Assembly (NCBI GenBank): GCA_022496805.1
Contig: CM040089.1
Coordinates: 374,501 to 438,500, forward strand
Origin: Pohlia nutans
Lineage: Eukaryota; Streptophyta; Bryopsida; Bryales; Mniaceae
Direction of reading: 5' to 3'
Length of the DNA stretch: 64,000 bases
Positions 48,760-59,931 of the stretch are shown one piece after another. Position numbers and translations under genes: made by a program. Under the pieces are notes generated by a model, which was given only the letters and a program-made list of their open reading frames with translations, searched no databases and was not told the DNA's origin. The stretch's first letter is position 1. Each line of letters starts with the position of its first letter.

Positions 48760-50692
48760 TATAAGTACCAAGTACTTCGAAATGGGCTTAAATTGGAGTA
48801 AAAAATGGTTAGGTGAGGTAAATTTGCAACCTCACCTAAAATGGCAGCACTATTTCTAACCCTAGAATGAGCCAAAAAATTGAGTTAAATGACCTAATAC
48901 CTAACATAACTACTCCAAATGCTACAACACCTCAATGGGGAGTTGGAAGCAACAAATATTCATCTATCACAAAGAATGCTAATCCCCTTTTGCCACAATT
49001 GACCTAAATCTGCAATGAGATGGGGAGTAAAATCCCGGTGTAAATTCGGCAGCGCTTCCACGCTATGCTGTGCACCAGGAATTTTTAACCCCACTACTCA
49101 ACCCATCACCACAAGGAATTGAAAAAATAAGATGAAAGACAAGGCAACCATGATCACCCACAACCAACAATGCATCAATCAAATGGGAGTGATACCAATC
49201 ACTAAATTCACACATAAACGTTCTACTAGTCCTACTACACCTTGGCAATTCAATTCCTATCAAAAGCTAGGCAATTCAATTTCTATCAAAAGCTAGGCAA
49301 ATTGGGGAGGGAGGAAGTAGGAAAGACCTCCCTCTGTAATATATATCACGATGTGATATTCCTTAATATCACGTTGGGAGCAGAGTCGGAAATCACAATC
49401 GACGTTGGCTGTAGCAATTCATCGAGGTTGCCTCATGGCCGATCGCCTCACCGGTCCTGCCCTTCCTCACGAAGCCGCCGTGCTCGCCCGCTGCCTGTGG
49501 TCGTGACTCTCATCGTCTTCGTGCTCTTGGTTCTTTAATTTCAAGCTGCCTTGATCGTAGCGGACCTTCCAAGGTCGAGCTGCAGTGCCGGCACCCTCCG
49601 CCGTGATCTGGCCGTCGCCGTTGCAACCCGGTCCAACGCCTCGCCGTTGTTGCAGATCGCCGGTACTCAACTGCTAATCGTAGCCCCTACCGTGAAGCCC
49701 ACTGCGCTCCTCGTTTCCGCCGTTTCCAACGCCGGACCTTTGCCGCAACCTTTGACCTCCTCTCGCCGTCGTCGTCGCTGTCGTGATCTCCGAAGTCGTC
49801 TTGCCGAATCGCCTGGGTTCGCTGCCTTGGATCTCGCAGCCACTGCTCGCGCTCACCAGATTGCCGAAGTCGCCTGTGCTCCCTCGTTCCGCAGCGCGCG
49901 TCTGTTCCACGATGGCCGCCACAACCAAACTTCAAGAGCTTGCCACCCTCGCTAGTCGTGTCACCATTGCACCAGCCACTGCCGTGCTCGCCTTTTGTCT
50001 CCGATCGCCAATCTGCTCTTCACGTCGCTGGAGCGCCACCGCTGCTCAATTTCATGTCGCCGCCTTCGCGTTGATCCTCCCTTGCCTGATCGTCGTGGCC
50101 TTCGCCCTGTTCCCGTCCTGGTCGAGCTGTCGTGGTTGCAGTCGCAGCCTTCTTTCCAAATCCGACTCCACGCCGTACTCACAGCCTGCTCAACCCAACA
50201 CGCACTACGCCAATCCACTACTACGTCCAAAAAACCTTTGCTCTAATTTCCATTTTTACGCGTATTTTTTCTTCTTCCTAACACACTGATCCAAAATCTG
50301 TCCTCAACCGGCAGGGCTCCGCCCTCTTCAACTGCTACACTACTTGCTAACCCGGTCTATCCAAAATCCCACACTAGTCGCGATAGTTCTCCTTGCTAGC
50401 AAAACGACTACTGCCCAAGATTCTCCATTTCCCGTTCAACAAAACTTCTCCCTGATCTAGATTAGATCTAGCGTCTCCCACTAAGCAACTAACGGCACTA
50501 CAACTAACTGGCCTGGTTTTGCAACAGGGGTGAGATTCAAAATCCCATCCCAAGCTACATCCATTCGGGGAATGCTATTATGTGAGCAGTGAGCGGTGAG
50601 CAAAGATTTGGCAAAAACATTCCGTGAATTTTTTTAAAAAGCAACTCCTATTACCGCGGATTTAGGGTGTGATAAATGAAAATTTGTAGTTA
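48760..50692. other. Unclassified, GC-rich from 49.4 kb, no gene
   Basis: 49400-50290 is GC-rich, with overlapping long frames on both strands and no domain in any of them. It resembles the GC-rich part at 47.8-48.0 kb, so it is probably part of a repeat and not a gene. Confidence 0.4.
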
Positions 50693-50735
50693 ATGCGTTT
50701 AGAAAAGGACCTATTGCTGCGCATTCAAAGATCTA

Positions 50736-50840
50736 TTGCCGCTCATTCAAAACATCCAAAACTTTCAAAACATTCAAAACATTCAAAACATTCCAAGCAT
50801 TCAAAGCATTCAAAACATTCAAAACGTTCAAAGTATTCAA
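50736..50840 (+). repeat. Minisatellite with ACATTCAAA unit
   Basis: About ten copies of a 9-10-base unit, mostly AACATTCAAA, with drift to AGCATTCAAA and AACGTTCAAA. Confidence 0.88.
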
Positions 50841-51361
50841 ATATCACAAATAGGTATATTGTCCTGATCATTATATGAGCATCAAAACAAGCTAGTCAAA
50901 ACCCACGGATTAGGTTATTTGCACTACTAAAGTACTAAGGCCTACTGAATTGATTCTCCATCACATTCCGAAACACTCAAATCAAAGTATTAGAGCATAC
51001 GTGGATTAAATAGTCGTTGTAACCATGGGGTACGGATTTTGGGTTTATTTCGCAACTGTTTAGAGTGTATTTAAAGTGAAATGAGAGCGGTGTAGATATC
51101 TATGTGCCAAAAGGTACTTTTAAAGAACAATTCCAGAGAAAACGCAACGTAGTTTGAATATAGATTTAGGGCGCATCCTTATAAGTAGTGGTTTAAACTT
51201 CAACACAACAACTATTGAATGAAGAATATATCACCCTCAATTAATAAAATAAAGAACCAATTATACCACATGCAAGTCTATATCATTAGAGACTAATTTG
51301 ATGAACAAAACATGAGAATAAAACAATAACAATGGATATATAAAGTGGAAAGCAATGGAAA
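50841..51361. other. Intergenic, nothing recognised
   Basis: AT-rich, short frames only. Confidence 0.4.
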
Positions 51362-51874
51362 TCATGAATCATCAGATTCAGATGCACTTAGATCTATGTA
51401 GGTAAGTACCCTACTATCATAATGCCTGCGCATTAACATAGATTGTGGCGATGAATCAGAGGACTCATCAGCAAATGCTAGTGCAAGCTGCATTGCGTAG
51501 GGTGGGAGGCCTTGAAGACTACGGGAAGGGCTTCGAAAGAAATTTGGATGTTGATAATCTATGTTAGTGCGATTTCGAGGTGGACTCACAGAACTGCGCA
51601 ACAACCAACAAGAAAATGGTATAAAGTGAGAAATATGGTTGTTTAGGAAAGTAAAGAGTAAAAGATGTATTCAACGAAAGATGAGGATGGCTTACTCACA
51701 TAGATCATAGAAGGGTTTTTCTAATGCAGATGATTCGTCATCTTCCTCAGTTGCATTTTCAAAGGTGTCTGTATCCATGAACTTAGAAATAGTCGGTGAT
51801 TTCTTCAGTGGCTGCAATACTTCTTCAAATAGCTTAGAATCACTTTCTAAAGCTAGAATATGGCAATTAGACAA
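51362..51874 (-). other. Two short acidic open frames, possible small gene
   Basis: Frames 51874-51692 (acidic, ENATEEDDESSALEKPFYDL) and 51604-51362 (ending YIDLSASESDDS). A strong GTGAGT donor follows the first and a GCAG acceptor precedes the second, but the splice phases do not fit as they stand. No domain recognised; start and reality of the gene are uncertain. Confidence 0.2.
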
Positions 51875-51929
51875 GCAAGCCGCCTTGATGGATGAACTTG
51901 CACGTATGTGGACTTAATGCAATTTTCTT

Positions 51930-52990
51930 CATTTAGCCGATTGGGTAGTTGCAGTGTAAAAAGAGGTTTTTACCAATTGGTTCATGAATGTGTAATGTAA
52001 ATAGAATGAATTGCCAATAGTTGTATGAATCTGGATACCAATAGGTTTAAGGTGGTTAAGGAGTTTTATTGTGTGTGGCCGATGGGTACTTAGTTGAAAA
52101 TATGCCGATTGGAGTCTTAGTTTTTTCCTTGCAAGTGAGCAGGAAGCTCCTTCCACTTGAGGAAGTAAAACAATTGGTGTTTTGTGAATGATTTGTGTAA
52201 TAGAAAATAGTTTTGAGAAGTGTGTGATTTTATCAATTGTGTGTGATTTGGAATTGTGGAATTTGTGTGATTCATTGTGTGGAAATTGGAGACGTGTGAC
52301 TGTGTAAGGAACTGGAGTTGAAGATTAATGAGTGACCGTATGTGTTTGCAATTGGAAAATTGGAAGTGATTGGAAAGAAGAGTGAGACAGAATAACAATT
52401 GGGATTTTATTCCTAAAATTATAAAAATATAAAAAGAAGTGAACTGAATTGGATAAGAGACAAAAATAAAATTGAGATTGATTATTAAACCATTGGAGAA
52501 CATACAATCCAATTGGTAGTTGAATGTTGTGAAACAGTGGAGTGTCACAGATTGGATATAAAAATTAATTGAATGTGCGATTGGGAGGAAAAACTTACAA
52601 TGGGATGAAAATCTGATTTGGTTGGTGAGAGATTGATTAGAATCAATTGGAGAGAATACACTGTAAAGGAATAATTAACCAATTGGGTGAATGTAAGGAA
52701 AGAATGTTGATAGACAACATATAAAAGAGAGTATTTATGAGATTGAGAGAATCTGAGATCAAATTGGGAAGTCATGTCAGTGTGGAATTATAATTGGTAA
52801 AAGAGACAATAAAACAAAACATGCCGATGGAGTAATAAAGACCCAATTGGAGCGGAATCAGTTTGGAAGCAGTAAAGAGAAACCTATTGGAGAAAATTGT
52901 GGAAGTGGAAAAGCTTGAAGACCGTCAATAACAAAATATGATAAGATTTGTTGATACCCTTTTCTATTGGTTTAAAGTGGGTTTTTGTCA
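51930..52990 (+). repeat. ATTGG-dense tract
   Basis: About 20 ATTGG words, often as CAATTGG, in about 1.05 kb, where about one would be expected by chance. On the minus strand these are CCAAT words. No tandem period is evident. Frames here are short and low-complexity. Confidence 0.6.
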
Positions 52991-53394
52991 GTATCTTTAA
53001 AATCCAATTGAGTAAATCCAGTTGAAATTTAAATTCATCTCCCTGAGAACGAATTCGTAACCTATAGGATTATTTTTATTTTTATTTTAAGTAAAATTAA
53101 TCTCTCTACAACGTAGTATAAAACCATATGTGAAACTCTTTGTGCACGCAACAAAGGCGCAATGCCATCAACTGAGACATTCAATTGCGGAGCAGGCGGA
53201 GGAAATCCGGTAAGTGATTGTCCCATTCCTATTTATTCTGCATTGAGAATCCAGAAGCAATCATAACAGAGTCTTTTGGTGATGATGGTTTGGAAGACTG
53301 TTCTTTGATAGTGTATGAGGTCCAAGAGGTTTAATACAATGAAACTCAAAAGTTCGTTTCACAGTACCACAACTCATTCAAACCCAGTGTGTAT

Positions 53395-54264
53395 CCCATT
53401 TGACCGTAGTGCCCGCTCTATTTCTACACCATGATCATCAAGAGCATGTGCACCACATAGATTTCTTTGCAATAGTTTATGCACCACAGAGATCTTCGCA
53501 CTCTACACCGCAGTTGCTCGTGCACCACAGAGTTCTCTTTGCACCCCCAAACGCAGGTACTCGTCACCACGGACATTTCTTCGCACTCTACACCTCATCT
53601 GTCATGTATTACTAGATATTAATCGCACCCAATTTCGATCGTGCCCCAACAGTTCGTGCTGCCTATATTGCCCAATGTCGTGCTCAGCGTGTGTACAACA
53701 ATTATCCATCACCTTATCTCAGCGTGTACACTCTCGACTATGTCTCGACCAAAAATCTCGACCGAAAATCTTGACCTTATCTCTTGTTGTAACTCTCCAC
53801 CGTAACTCACGATCTCAGCGTGTGCACTCTCACTGTAACTCGCGGCCTTATCTCTTGACCTTATTATGAACCAAAATGGATTGCTCTGATTCTGTGGATG
53901 GGGCTTGCCATCTGGCCTTAACAAAAACTCAAGTACTAATAGGGGCCCTGGCATGTCAAAGTTAAGCAGCCCATTGCGTTTCTCTCGTATGCTCCCGAGT
54001 CCTTTCTCTCTTCCAATTTCAGTTTGCTCTACACATGCTCTTCCAATTTCAGTTACTACCGGCGTGAGCTCTTCAGATTCTAGCGGCGCGAGTTCTCCAA
54101 ATACTAGCTGAGTCACGACGCGAGTTCTTTAGCTACTAGCAACGCGAGTTCTTGAGTTTGTCACGGGGAGTTTAACATTTAGTCACGGCCAGTTCTACTA
54201 TTAAGGAAGTCATTGCGAGTTCACCACCCACAACGTCGAACTCCAGTAGTATCGGTGCAAGTCC
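53395..54264 (+). repeat. Degenerate repeats, GCACCACAGAG and ACGCGAGTTCT words
   Basis: First GCACCACAGAG...TTCGCACTCTACACC words recur (53450-53600). Then TCTCGACC/CTTGACC words follow (53730-53870). Then (A)CGCGAGTTCTT words (54060-54260) lead into the Copia insertion. Confidence 0.6.
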
Positions 54265-54582
54265 TGTTGAAGTAGGATGATTGCGTGGGCTGAAGTTGCT
54301 CATAGCCATGCGCATTAGCTAGAGTAGATGATGCGAATGAGCTAGACTTGCAACTAGAGAAGTGGTACTAGTTAGAAGTAATGAGAATTGGGTCTCCTAA
54401 GTGATATGGGCTGATCCTAGTGTACTAGGAGTGGAGTATGGGCTGATGTCCCATATGGTTTGCCAAGGGGACTCCCTTGGGTGTGCTACTTAAGAGGGGC
54501 AGCCCATGAGTAAAGATCATCTCTTTCCTATGCATTCCAAGTGTTTGTGTGAGGCTTTGGCATTCTAATCTAACCTTCAATA
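54265..54582 (+). repeat. 5' LTR of the Copia element
   Basis: Starts TGTTGAAGTAGGATGATTGC and ends CTAACCTTCAATA. The terminal TG is kept; the 3' end is TA where CA is usual. Differs from the 3' LTR by T/C and G/A. Confidence 0.97.
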
Positions 54583-54596
54583 GGTTATGGGCCCAC
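54583..54596 (+). other. Primer binding site, half-tRNA type
   Basis: GGTTATGGGCCCAC lies directly after the 5' LTR. Its complement GTGGGCCCATAACC equals the anticodon arm of plant initiator tRNA-Met as I recall it, not the 3' end of that tRNA. This is the half-tRNA priming mode known from Drosophila copia and yeast Ty5. Confidence 0.7.
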
Positions 54597-54639
54597 TCAT
54601 GTGTTTTGCGTGAGTGAAAGATTAGATTGCTCATTGTGT

Positions 54640-54970
54640 GGAGGTCGTGCGTTGGAGCGCTGAATGTGGAGTATTGGAGCGCTGATTTGGAACTTTGGAG
54701 GGCTGAATTCGAGCTTTGGTGGGCTGATTTCGACATTGGGAGGTATTACAATCTTCCTACCTTTGATCTATGTGTTGGAGGGCTGAATTCGCACTTTGGA
54801 GCTATCATTTGTTGATTTGGAGCTTTTGGAGCACTTTGGAGAACCTTTGGAGTTTATACACGTCTACAAGGGCTGAATTGGAGCTTTGGAGCTTATTGGT
54901 GCTTGTTGGAGTATATTGGAGCTTATTGGAGCTTATTGGAGCTTATTGGAGCTTATTGGAGCTTATTGGC
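54640..54970 (+). repeat. GGAGCTTATT tandem repeat and related words in the Copia leader
   Basis: Irregular TTGGAG(C/G)GCTGA words are followed by six copies of a 10-base unit TTGGAGCTTA at about 54908-54970. It lies in the untranslated leader. Confidence 0.85.
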
Positions 54971-55555
54971 TCAATTTGTGCTCAATTTGTGCACTTGTGT
55001 TGTTGCAAGGCACTTTTATGCTTTGAGGCTCTTGGGGTGAGTCTACAATCTGATTTTGGTGTTGCAATTCTTGCACAAGGGTTTGGAATGTGAGTTATGC
55101 CCTTGGAGTGCTCAAAATTAGAGTTTGGGTTAGTGAATGCACAACGGGGCTGATTTGATGAATTTCAATGCAATTAGGACTTGAAGGGGCTGAATTTGCA
55201 TTGATTTAGAGTCCTTGGAAGGCACAAGGGTGTCCATAGGGTGCATTACGTGTTGTGAAGCACAAGGGTGCTGATTTGAGTGGATTTGAGCCAACGAGTG
55301 CGCAATTCTCCTAGTTAGGGTGTTGTGGTATGATCTTGTGCAAATTCACTAAGAACCATCACGATTGAGTGTTGTGAGGTTGATGTGTAGCACAAAGGTG
55401 CTGATTTAGTGTTTGGAATTAGTTTGGAGGCATTAGAAGCACGTACGTGTGCAATTTGCCTCACAAATCACAAAATTGTCAAAAAATCATAAAAACAATT
55501 TTTCTTAGCTTTCTAGGGGCTGAATTTTGTGAGCGTACGTCCTTCAATCAAGGAT

Positions 55556-57679
55556 ATGGCTACATTTGAGGGTGAAGGTGCTAAGGTTGTAGACAAGTTC
55601 GATGGCGTCAACTTCCACTTGTGGAAATTCAAGATGGAAATGGTCATGGCCGAAAAAGAATTGTGGGAGATAGTTGAGGGTAGTGAGGAACCGCCTTCGT
55701 CCGACGCCGAGGCTAGGGTACGAACTGCGTACACTCGGCGAGAGAAAAAGGCCTTTGCGATTTTGGCTCTTAATCTTTCTGATTCCCAGCTTTCTCATAT
55801 TCGGTCGTGCAAGACTCCCGCCGAGGCATGGGCCAAGCTTTGCAATATTCATGAGGCAAAGAGCTTGGTCAATATCTTGTTTTTGAGGCGCAAGTTTTTC
55901 ACCATCAAGATGGAAGAAAACGACGACATGTTGGCGCACATCAACAAAGTCAAGGCTCTTGCGGATCAGCTCAACGGCGCAGACGTCAACATTACCGACG
56001 GCGATATCGTTATGACGCTCCTCGAGAGTTTGCCGCCGTCGTACGAGTATCTTATCGTTGCTATGGAGAGTAGGCCCATTGCAGAGCTCACTCTTGATTA
56101 TGTGACATCACGGTTGTTGCATGAACTCTCGCGGCGCAAAGAGAACGAGACTCGTGGCGATAGCGCGGCGCTTATGGCGAAGCAATCCAAGAGCGGTGCC
56201 AGTGGGAGCTCTACAGACAAGGTATGCTACTATTGCGGTAAGAAGGGCCACTTGGCAAAATTTTGCTACAAACGCAAGAGAGAAGAAAGTGCCAACAATA
56301 CAAAGGTCAACGATGCAGGTGATGAGTACGCATTTATGACTAGCGTCTCTTCTTGTAGTGATGACGGGGACGAGTATGCAATGATGGCAAGTGACGTGTC
56401 ATGCAATGGTAGTGTGATCGATTGGATTGTTGATTCGGGAGCCTCGAGTCACATGGCGCCCATTAGGACTTGTTTCCAATCATATCACGTCATATCTCCA
56501 AAGAATGTCATTTTGGGTGATGATACGGTTCTTCAAGCCGTGGGTAAAGGATCCATCGTCGTAGACACTGAGGTGAAGGGTCGTGTGAAGACAATTACCA
56601 TCCATGATGTCCTCCACGTTCCCAAGTTGAAGGCAAATCTTTTATCGGTGCGACATTTGGTGATGAAGCATTTGCGAGTGGAATTTAGCGACCAAGGGTG
56701 TTTTGTGTTGTCTCCAAGTCGTGAGGAGGTGGCCATTATACACGAAGTCAACGGCTTGTACCAAATCAAGTTTTCCAAGATGCACGCGGCGGAATCGGCA
56801 ACGTTGGTGCAATCGAGTTCAAACGAAGACAAGTTGGCGTTGTGGCATCGTCGTCTCGGGCATTTGAATGTCAAGAGTGTGAAAGCACTGCGTGGAATGG
56901 TAAGTGGCATGGATCTTGCACAATCACACGTCGCACCTAGTTCATTCACATGTGAGGGTTGTATTGAAGGCAAGCAACAACGCTCACTGTTTCCAGTTGA
57001 TGGGGCAACTCGTGCAACCAAGGTTCTTGAGATTGTGCATTCCGACGTGTGTGGTCCAATGAAGACCACGTCTATGGGGGGTTGCAAGTATTTTGTGACG
57101 TTCATTGATGATTTTTCGAGGAAGATATGGTTGTATCCGATCAAAGCAAAGAGCGAGTGTTTTGAGAAGTTCAAAGAGTTCAAGGCGTTGGTTGAGAAGC
57201 AATCCGAACACAAGATCAAGGTGTTTCGATCGGATAATGGCGGCGAGTTCATGTCCAACCAATTTGGAGAGTTATTGAAGAAAGAAGGCATTGCTAGACA
57301 AACGACAACGCCATATACACCACAACAAAACGGAGTTGCAGAGCGTGCAAATCGAACAATTGTGGAAATGGCAAGGAGTATGTTGCATGCACAAAATTTG
57401 GATTTGGACCTTTGGGCGGAAGCGGTGGTGACTGCGGTGTACATACGCAACCGATGCCCGACCAGTGCGGTTCAAAACATGACACCAGAGCAAGCGTGGA
57501 GTGGGAGGCCACCCCGCATGGAGCACATGCGCACATTTGGATGCATCGCATTTGCAAAGGTACCCGATTCTCAAAGAACCAAACTTGAGGCCAAGGCAAC
57601 AAAATGTGTGTTTCTTGGATATTGTGAAGGTACCAAGGCGTACAGGCTCATGTCCCTCGAGACCAAGAAGATCATTTGA
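55556..57679 (+). CDS. Copia gag, protease and integrase (first part of gag-pol)
   Basis: Starts at the first ATG of the frame (MATFEGEG). Gag (UBN2/DUF4219-type, FDGVNFHLWKFKMEMVM near the N-terminus) is followed by a CCHC zinc knuckle CYYCGKKGHLAKFC and an aspartic protease with DWIVDSGASSHM. Next is an integrase zinc-binding region (HRRLGHLNVKS, CEGC) and a DDE core with FVTFIDDFSRKIWLY, FRSDNGGEF and PYTPQQNGVAERANRT. It stops at TGA 57677-57679, where the family continues with a basic residue before ARDV. CGA to TGA would be a single C-to-T change. The frame resumes directly after the stop. Confidence 0.95.
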   Translation: MATFEGEGAKVVDKFDGVNFHLWKFKMEMVMAEKELWEIVEGSEEPPSSDAEARVRTAYTRREKKAFAILALNLSDSQLSHIRSCKTPAEAWAKLCNIHEAKSLVNILFLRRKFFTIKMEENDDMLAHINKVKALADQLNGADVNITDGDIVMTLLESLPPSYEYLIVAMESRPIAELTLDYVTSRLLHELSRRKENETRGDSAALMAKQSKSGASGSSTDKVCYYCGKKGHLAKFCYKRKREESANNTKVNDAGDEYAFMTSVSSCSDDGDEYAMMASDVSCNGSVIDWIVDSGASSHMAPIRTCFQSYHVISPKNVILGDDTVLQAVGKGSIVVDTEVKGRVKTITIHDVLHVPKLKANLLSVRHLVMKHLRVEFSDQGCFVLSPSREEVAIIHEVNGLYQIKFSKMHAAESATLVQSSSNEDKLALWHRRLGHLNVKSVKALRGMVSGMDLAQSHVAPSSFTCEGCIEGKQQRSLFPVDGATRATKVLEIVHSDVCGPMKTTSMGGCKYFVTFIDDFSRKIWLYPIKAKSECFEKFKEFKALVEKQSEHKIKVFRSDNGGEFMSNQFGELLKKEGIARQTTTPYTPQQNGVAERANRTIVEMARSMLHAQNLDLDLWAEAVVTAVYIRNRCPTSAVQNMTPEQAWSGRPPRMEHMRTFGCIAFAKVPDSQRTKLEAKATKCVFLGYCEGTKAYRLMSLETKKII

Positions 57680-59629
57680 GCTCGTGATGTGACATTTTGC
57701 GAGAATTCCAAGGTTGAAGACAATTTGGACGATGGTCCAAGTGGGAGAAGTGGCGATAAACCGGCGATTGTGGACCAATCTTCCAAATCTCCCGTTATTG
57801 ATATTGTTGATGAAGACGAAGATGACGAAGATTTTGGTGATGAGGAACATATTGAGGAGCGACCTTTGAAGACGAAGAATGGCGAGAAAAAGGCACAAGC
57901 AACGGCGGTTGAAGACAATGCATCCTCGAGCGATCGTCGTTATCCAGAGAGAAATCGTAGACCACTTGGCGAGTGGTGGAAGAATCATATTCTCCCTCAA
58001 GGTGAGGAGGAGCATGCAAACGTTGCACTTTTAGATGCTCCATTGACGATTCGTGAAGCGTTGAGTTGTGATGATGCAAACAAGTGGGAGCAAGCCATGC
58101 AAGAGGAGTACAAATCGTTGATGGACAATGGCACTTGGGAATTGACTCCCCTCCCCAAGAATCGCAACGCTATCGGTTGTAAGTGGGTATTTCGTGCAAA
58201 GAGAGATGCAACGGGTGATGTGGTTCGTTATAAGGCAAGATTGGTGGCAAAGGGCTTTTCACAAATCGAAGGTGTTGATTTTCATGAGACCTTTGCACCG
58301 GTGGCGAAATTCACCACTATTCGATGCATTTTGGCCATCAGGGCTGCCATGGATTTGGAAATGCATCAAATGGATGTGAAGACGGCGTTCTTGAATGGCG
58401 AATTGGACGAGGACATCTACATGGTACAACCCGAAGGATTTGTGCAACGAGGTAATGAGAACCTTGTTTGCAAGTTGAACAAGTCATTGTATGGGTTGAA
58501 GCAATCTCCACGCGCATGGTATCAAAAGATTGACACGTTTCTTGTTCATATCGGGTTCACAAGGAGCATCGCTGATCACAGCTTGTATTTCATGCAAAAG
58601 GGGCAACATGTGGTCATCGTGATCATATATGTGGATGATTTGATCATCCTTGCAAGTTGTATGAGCTCTTTGAAGGCATTGAAGGAAATGCTTGAGAACG
58701 AGTACGAGATGAGTGATCTTGGTGAGTTGCACTTTTGTCTAGGAGTTGAGTTTGTGCGAGATAGAGCAACACGCACCATAACAATGAATCAAAGCAAGTA
58801 TGTTATGGATGTGCTCAAACGCTTTGGCATGGAGGATTGCAAGCCAGTTGGCACTCCATTGGATGTGAATTCCAAACTCGTGAAACTCACCGATGAGGAG
58901 TATGCATTAGAGGCTCAATCTATGGTGGATGTGCCATACAAGCAAGCTGTAGGGTCATTGATGTATGCTATGATTGCAACAAGGCCAGACCTTGCGTATC
59001 CGATCAGCGTTGTGAGTCAACACATGGCAAGACCGGGTTCAAGTCATTGGGTTGCGGTCAAGAGGATCATGCGGTACTTGAAAGGCACAAGTGATGTGAG
59101 GTTGTGTCTTGGAGGTGACAACATTGTGTTGAGTGGGTATTGTGATGCGGATTATGCGGGTGATACCAATGATCGTAGATCCACCACGGGGTACATGTTC
59201 AAAGTTGGATCGGGGGCCGTTTCATGGAATAGCAAGCGCCAACAAACCACGGCCACGTCAACGGTTGAGGCGGAGTACATGGCGACGAGCCACGGTACGA
59301 AGGAGGCCATTTGGTTGAGGCAACTAATGGCGGATGTGAGATGCACTCAAGAGGAGGCTACAACAATCATGTGTGACAACCAAGGGAGTATGTCATTGGC
59401 GAAGAATCCAACGCATCACTCACGTACAAAGCACATTGATGTGCAATATCACTTCATTCGAGAGAAGTTAGAGATGAAGGTGATAGAGTTGAAGTATTGT
59501 CCAACGGAGCACATGGTCGCGGACGTGCTCACAAAGGCTCTTGCGAGAGATCGACATCAAAGACTAGTGGTGGCATTTGGGCTCCAAGGCTTTGGCTATT
59601 CGCAAAGTGGGAGTGTTGAAGTAGGATGA
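57680..59629 (+). CDS. Copia reverse transcriptase and RNase H (second part of gag-pol)
   Basis: Continues the same frame after the TGA. Reverse transcriptase motifs are KARLVAKGFSQ, DFHETFAPV, QMDVKTAFLNGELDE, SLYGLKQSPRAWY and the catalytic YVDD (in IIYVDDLIIL). RNase H follows: GYCDADYAGD, RRSTTGYMF, STVEAEYMA, and ADVLTKAL near the end. The stop codon lies 16 bases inside the 3' LTR. Without readthrough of the TGA, or the same element's intact copies elsewhere, this half would not be made. Confidence 0.94.
   Translation, partial: ARDVTFCENSKVEDNLDDGPSGRSGDKPAIVDQSSKSPVIDIVDEDEDDEDFGDEEHIEERPLKTKNGEKKAQATAVEDNASSSDRRYPERNRRPLGEWWKNHILPQGEEEHANVALLDAPLTIREALSCDDANKWEQAMQEEYKSLMDNGTWELTPLPKNRNAIGCKWVFRAKRDATGDVVRYKARLVAKGFSQIEGVDFHETFAPVAKFTTIRCILAIRAAMDLEMHQMDVKTAFLNGELDEDIYMVQPEGFVQRGNENLVCKLNKSLYGLKQSPRAWYQKIDTFLVHIGFTRSIADHSLYFMQKGQHVVIVIIYVDDLIILASCMSSLKALKEMLENEYEMSDLGELHFCLGVEFVRDRATRTITMNQSKYVMDVLKRFGMEDCKPVGTPLDVNSKLVKLTDEEYALEAQSMVDVPYKQAVGSLMYAMIATRPDLAYPISVVSQHMARPGSSHWVAVKRIMRYLKGTSDVRLCLGGDNIVLSGYCDADYAGDTNDRRSTTGYMFKVGSGAVSWNSKRQQTTATSTVEAEYMATSHGTKEAIWLRQLMADVRCTQEEATTIMCDNQGSMSLAKNPTHHSRTKHIDVQYHFIREKLEMKVIELKYCPTEHMVADVLTKALARDRHQRLVVAFGLQGFGYSQSGSVEVG
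59604..59613 (+). other. Polypurine tract
   Basis: AAAGTGGGAG abuts the 3' LTR and lies within the coding frame; it is the expected plus-strand primer (one T interrupts it). Confidence 0.6.
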
Positions 59630-59931
59630 TTGCGTGGGCTGAAGTTGCTCATAGCCATGCGCATTAGCTAGAGTAGATGATGCGAATGAGCTAGACTTGC
59701 AACTAGAGAAGTGGTACTAGTTAGAAGTAATGAGAATTGGGTCTCCCAAGTGATATGGGCTGATCCTAGTGTACTAGGAGTGGAGTATGGGCTGATGTCC
59801 CATATGGTTTGCCAAGGGGACTCCCTTGAGTGTGCTACTTAAGAGGGGCAGCCCATGAGTAAAGATCATCTCTTTCCTATGCATTCCAAGTGTTTGTGTG
59901 AGGCTTTGGCATTCTAATCTAACCTTCAATA
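59614..59931 (+). repeat. 3' LTR of the Copia element
   Basis: Same 318 bases as the 5' LTR except two transitions; followed by the AGTCC target duplication. Confidence 0.97.

Larger units (their letters stand above)
54265..59931 (+). mobile_element. Ty1/Copia LTR retrotransposon, nearly intact
   Basis: Two 318-bp LTRs (54265-54582 and 59614-59931) differ at two positions, both transitions. AGTCC flanks the element on both sides (54260-54264 and 59932-59936) as a 5-bp target duplication. It has a primer site directly after the 5' LTR, a leader to 55555, and one gag-pol frame with the Copia order protease, integrase, reverse transcriptase, RNase H. One in-frame TGA is the only visible coding defect. 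Confidence 0.97.

Noticed and set aside
49551..50289. Long overlapping GC-rich frames on both strands
   Set aside because: Frames are open on several phases at once because of GC-rich composition; none has a domain or fits splice signals.
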